Shown: piece by piece, positions 58,266 through 64,000 of the stretch
How positions within the stretch are numbered: the first letter of the stretch is position 1
Layout of the letters: each line of letters opens with the position of its first letter
From: Gossypium raimondii
Lineage: Eukaryota > Streptophyta > Magnoliopsida > Malvales > Malvaceae
DNA length: 64,000 nt
Reading direction: 5' to 3'
Assembly (NCBI RefSeq): GCF_025698545.1
Contig: NC_068572.1
Span: 2,728,001-2,792,000 of the forward strand
The notes under the pieces: model-generated
Database searches by the model: none
What the model was told of the DNA's origin: nothing
What the model saw: the letters and a program-made list of their open reading frames with translations, nothing else
Made by a program: the position numbers and the translations under genes

Positions 58266-59839
58266 AACCCTGAATAAATTTAATTACGATAAAATTAAAT
58301 CTTTTCTATATTTATTATATCAATTTTAAGGTCGATGTTCAAGGTTCGTGTATCAAATAATGACCCTTTTCTTAATACACGATTCCTAATATTATTCTAT
58401 TAAAATTAAAATTTCTTACTATTATTCATAACACTTTCAAACACTTCAATTACAAGATAATACATGCTTAAACGCGTTTAAATTCATATCCTCTTTAGCT
58501 TAACTAGCTTTTAATGTTACATGCATTGCACGTGACTTTATCGTTTAATATTTAATTATTTTTTAAATATTTTTTAAATTATAGTAATTAACGTGGAATA
58601 ATATTTCTTATTTGAATTATTGAATATAATTAAAACATATTATTTTATCATTTCAAATGTTATAATAAAAAATTCAAATCATAATTAAAACATTATTTAA
58701 CATATTTCAACCAACAACATGGTTTTACTTTAGGTAATTAATGTAAAATAATATTATTCAAAACAATAACTGATTAACATAATTAACTCTAATACATTAA
58801 TAGTAATTAAGATGTTTAGAATTTTATTCAAGTAATAATTCTATTGTAAATCAATAAAATTAATACAAATTTTTAAAATAAAATTAGCACAATATTTTAA
58901 AATAATAATTATAAATTAAATATATAATTATCACCATCTCTATTTTAAAATATAAAATTTATAATTATAGAATTATAGACTGATCGGCTAACACAATATT
59001 TTAAAAAGGAAAAAAGAAAATGAATTGAAAGGAGTTAAAAAAGGCCGCGTGGCAGAGAATCGTCGCCACCTTTCTCTTTCTCCTTTTGTTTGTATTACAA
59101 TTTTTATTTTATTTTATTTTATTTTATTTTATAATAAATGCTACCAAATCCTAATTCCAAAGCACCAATTTCGTCCTTCACCAACAAATATATGTGTATA
59201 TATATATATTCTTCTTCTTCTACTGCTCCACTTATTCCCATTCGCCACGCCCAACTCTACAACGCCAAACTCAAGGTTCCTCTCTCTCTCTCTCTCTCTC
59301 TTTTTTTCCCCCCCTCTTAGATTCATATTTTTATCTTATTTTTTTCAAGATTTAACTTATTTTCTTCACTTTTTATATATGAGATTTTCTCGGTTTATTT
59401 TCCCTCTGTTATGTTGACGTTTCAATTTACTAGTATTTTCTTCGGTATTTTTTTCCCCTCATCGTTTCGTAATCTGATTATGATGGATCGGCGTTTAACG
59501 TTTTCTCTCTCTCTTTTTTAATTATTTTGAAATAACTAAGCTGTTTAATCTAATCTCATGTTTTTTTTCATCGTTTTTTAAGTGCCTCCACACTAGATTT
59601 TCACTTGCCACCGCTTCATCAGTAATTTTATCCTGAAAATTTTAGGATAAGGTTGAAAATCTCGTATTAGGTTTTCTGTTGACCGGGTTGACTATGAATT
59701 AATTTAAAAAAGGGATTTTTTTGTTGCTGTGGTTGTTGATTTAGATCTTTGATTATTTTAATTCAATATTGATTTTTGCTGCAGTTTACCAACCTTATTG
59801 TTTATTTGTTCGAGACTTAGCGAGTTTTTTTGAATCCCC
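58266..59839. promoter_or_regulatory. E2 gene upstream region with probable leader intron
   Basis: AT-rich spacer runs to about 59030 and the likely promoter and leader follow. Simple repeats are (TTTTA)n at about 59106-59131 and (CT)n at about 59279-59301. An acceptor-like 'tttttgctgcag' ending at 59784 and the donor-like 'aactcaag/gttcct' near 59273 suggest a ~510-bp intron in the 5' UTR, common in ubiquitin-pathway genes. The exact donor is uncertain. Confidence 0.5.
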
Positions 59840-61493
<1,654 letters not shown>

Positions 61494-62079
61494 GGGTCGG
61501 TCAGGCTTAGGATGCTATGTTTGATACCTATTACTAAATAATATTAGTAATAACTTTGGTCGTTTGGATACTTTGATGAAGTGGTGGTGTGGTGTAATAA
61601 GCTCTAAAGTCTTTCAGAGGGTAATTTTTTTTCCAATCAAGTTACTTAAAAATTACTATTATAAATATATTCGACAGTTCGTATATTTGTGTCATATTCG
61701 TCTTATATTTATATATAATAAAATAATTACATATATTATTTAATTTGGTTTTAATTATATAATAAAGTATGAGTAAAGTATGTTTAAATAGAAAAACCAA
61801 TGCTTAAAAAGTTTCTCAGAAACTAGGATCAAATAATAAAGACAATGCATCCTGCCTTTCAATTGAAAAATATCAACTGTAGCCTACATTGACAGATGAT
61901 GAGATGAAATTACAATGGGTATACTTGAGATATTGGTACATGAGTTTAACTTAAAAATAAATGTTGAATTTAGCTCGAGTTTGAATCTAATAATATAAGG
62001 CCTTAAACTTGGCTTGATTACGTACATAGGCACAAGAGATGGGCATTGTTCCCTGGTGTCTATATGTCACCAAGAGTCA
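61494..62079. other. 3' region of the E2 gene and spacer
   Basis: This is 3' untranslated sequence and AT-rich spacer. Nothing else is recognisable. Confidence 0.5.
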
Positions 62080-62588
62080 CTAACCGGTAAACACGAAACC
62101 CCGAGAGAACTCAACTTGGTAAGATGACTCTTGTTCACCCATCACCACCATTCTCATGCGGAACTGGAGGGGGTTCACAATCTGATCATGTACAGTGTAG
62201 TTTGTTATCCATCCAGCGTCGGAAGTTTTCCATGCAAAAGCTCTTCCCCGGAATTGCGACAGATTCGTTGGCTTACGCGTTCGAAATCCAAACTTGGCTT
62301 GCTTCCGTAAGAGGCTTAAGTCAAAGGTGGAGCTTCTGGGAATTGCTTCCATTGTTGCAGATAGAGGCAAGCACTTTACATGGTGAGAGTCACGAGATAA
62401 CTGGCAGAATCATCTGCTCGGTCACATTGCAAGCAAAGCTTGAAAGTAAATGTGGGCAAGGAAAGATTTTGTTCAAGGATACGAGGATATACCCTATTTC
62501 CTTCCGAGCTCTTAAATTGAAGAAGATACTGACATTAGGACAGGTCTTCTTTTTCGATACAAACCCATGGCAACAGCAACAATATTAA
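62080..62588. other. Unassigned, less AT-rich block with open frames on both strands
   Basis: The composition is closer to coding DNA than the flanks. The + strand is open from 62124 to 62588 (154 codons from an ATG). The minus strand is open from 62370 to 62080 (96 codons). Neither translation matches a family I know, and neither has a clear domain, signal peptide or membrane segment. A donor-like cag/gtcttc occurs at 62543-62544 on the + strand. It could be an exon of an unrecognised gene, a gene fragment or a non-coding transcript. I would not call a protein from this alone. Confidence 0.3.
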
Positions 62589-63153
62589 TTAAACTAATAC
62601 TCCATCGAAACAATATCTATATGAATCGAGTCAAACTTTCTTGTGAGAAGAGAGGAGATACTGGACGTCGAAACTTACTTATTTTGCAAATGCTGATTCT
62701 CTCCTATCAAGATTACATTATCAATTTGGAACTGGTTGAGCGCTCAGAAATGGGAAGAAAATCAAGCTGAATTTCAACCAAAATCTCAACAGAAAAAAGT
62801 TTCAGATTTTGCTCAACAATGTATGAAAAGCTCAATCTCAATCTCAGTAAATATCAACCGACCATGTGTGAATCCCCAAAGTAAAAAGAAAATCCGATTC
62901 AATTCGATCCAACCCAGAAAGAAAAAGAAATGGAAGAATATGAAGAAAACAACAATTTTGATCTCAGTTTAACTGCTGTAGTAAACAGATTACAATACTA
63001 TGATGCAAAGCTTGAACACAAAACTTCAAAAAGAATCAGACAAACTTCAAATTTCAAATCAATGGAAAAAAAAAGAAAAATCAAAGCAAACCTCTCAATT
63101 CCGACTCTTTGACCCACAATTTTGAATTAAAAATGAGAAGAAATTTTAAATTT
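62589..63153. other. Spacer / PRA1 3' region
   Basis: This is A-rich on the + strand; the part nearest 63153 is the likely 3' untranslated region of the PRA1 gene. No other feature is seen. Confidence 0.5.
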
Positions 63154-63732
63154 CTACAAATTTGTAGTAGTCGAAGATGGAGCAGAGCGGACCAATCCTG
63201 TGGACACGGCGTCGTTTTCATCGAGAAAGAGTCCATCGGAGTTTCTAAGAAGAGCGTGGACGCCGCAGACGAGGACCCCAATCCCTAACCCTAAGGACAA
63301 ATTTTGAAATACTCCGCAAATCCAGACGGCCAGCACAGAAAGGAAAGCTAAAACTAGCAGCACGAAGCGATCGTTGACACTGTGGCCCCATAACACGAGT
63401 GGATCCTCCCGAAAAAAGTAGAGGAGGAGCCAAAGAGCGAAAACGGCCGAGCAGAGGAGGAGGGAAAGTGGAGAACCGATGAGTGAGAAGGCGGATGTGG
63501 CGGCGATCACCACGGCATAATTGGCGCGAAAATAATGCATGTTAGCAGAAGCGTGAGATAGAAAAGAGTGGGGACGGGAGAAAGATTGGGAACCGGAGCC
63601 CAAGAGCTGAGGCCAGGGGCGGAGGTGCCGGGAGAGGGTGACGGAAAGATTGTGAAGGGAGCGGGAGAGGACGTCAGAAGCTGAGATAGGGATGGTGGTG
63701 TACGTGGCGGATGTTGATTGGTGGTTCTCCAT
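63154..63732 (-). CDS. PRA1: PRA1 family protein (prenylated Rab acceptor)
   Basis: This is a small membrane protein of the secretory pathway that binds prenylated Rab GTPases and helps place them on ER/Golgi/endosome membranes. It is a single exon of 192 residues, as usual for plant PRA1 genes. A soluble N-terminus is followed by the family's RPWPQLL block (38-44), then HSFLSHASANMHYFRANYAVV. Two pairs of membrane helices follow (about 70-108 and 122-162), separated by the FFREDPLVLWGHSVNDR loop. The C-terminus (HALLRNSDGLFLDE) is typical. The start is the first ATG with family-like context, and no upstream in-frame alternative fits. It is intact. The subgroup within plant PRA1 is not clear to me. 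Confidence 0.92.
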   Translation of the reverse strand: MENHQSTSATYTTIPISASDVLSRSLHNLSVTLSRHLRPWPQLLGSGSQSFSRPHSFLSHASANMHYFRANYAVVIAATSAFSLIGSPLSLLLCSAVFALWLLLYFFREDPLVLWGHSVNDRFVLLVLAFLSVLAVWICGVFQNLSLGLGIGVLVCGVHALLRNSDGLFLDENDAVSTGLVRSAPSSTTTNL

Positions 63733-64000
63733 CTCGTCGTTATTTCGAAGTCCAGTTTGTTTTTTGTTTGGTTTTTATTTTTTGACCCAAAAACGAGACG
63801 AGACAAGACAGCAACCACTAACTTTTGCGTTCAAAAGTCCAAAGCTGAAAATGTCGGACGGCTTTTGTTTGGTTTTATCGTAGTTGTGATGCTCAGTTGG
63901 GTATGACATGCGAGTATATTTTCTAATCTTATTTTTTCTTTATTTTATTTATTTATTACCATCTACAGCAGAGCAGTCAAAGTTAACTAAAGCACACCAA
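63733..64000. other. PRA1 upstream region
   Basis: This is the likely leader and promoter of the minus-strand PRA1 gene. No distinct TATA box is seen and the window ends here. Confidence 0.5.

Overview
This window is nuclear DNA of a flowering plant. It is very AT-rich outside the exons. The genes have many short GT-AG introns and are typical of eudicots: ABCG26, a LEC1-type NF-YB, VARICOSE, a group 5 subtilase. Chloroplast DNA copies and several plant transposon families lie between them. A Malvaceae (cotton-like) source would fit the repeats, but that is an inference.

Layout. 1-11 kb is a repeat bed. It holds a 1.7 kb segment present twice, each copy with a fossil piece of chloroplast ndhD, hAT-type MITEs, a degraded LINE and many copies of a short degenerate unit. 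11.4-13.6 kb is a LEC1-type NF-YB gene (+). 15.0-17.3 kb is NMNAT of NAD synthesis (-). 18.0-20.7 kb is a worn LTR, followed by a fragment of the RNA polymerase I/III subunit RPAC1. 22.1-24.9 kb is ABCG26 (+). 25.3-28.0 kb and 37.7-40.6 kb are two cytosolic HSP90 genes in direct tandem (-). About 9.7 kb of LTR and DNA-transposon debris separates them. 40.6-45.4 kb is gene-free and very AT-rich. 45.4-48.4 kb is a subtilase of the AIR3/SBT5.3 type (+). 50.9-57.0 kb is VARICOSE, the EDC4-like decapping scaffold (+). 59.8-61.5 kb is a ubiquitin-conjugating E2 (+). 63.2-63.7 kb is an intronless PRA1 protein (-).

The genes are ordinary, unrelated housekeeping and developmental genes and do not form a pathway cluster. 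I rebuilt all exon structures by hand from splice signals, reading frame and family resemblance. Each gives an unbroken frame of the family's usual length, except HSP90 copy 1.

The most notable signals are these. The two HSP90 copies look identical over about 1.7 kb, including an intron, while both ends have diverged, which suggests recent gene conversion. One base is missing in copy 1 and cuts that protein to about 387 residues. The LEC1-type gene has rare substitutions in its histone fold and a promoter-like block inside its intron. A MITE sits in only one arm of the 1.7 kb duplication, and the other arm keeps the empty site. I found no novel defence or metabolic system.
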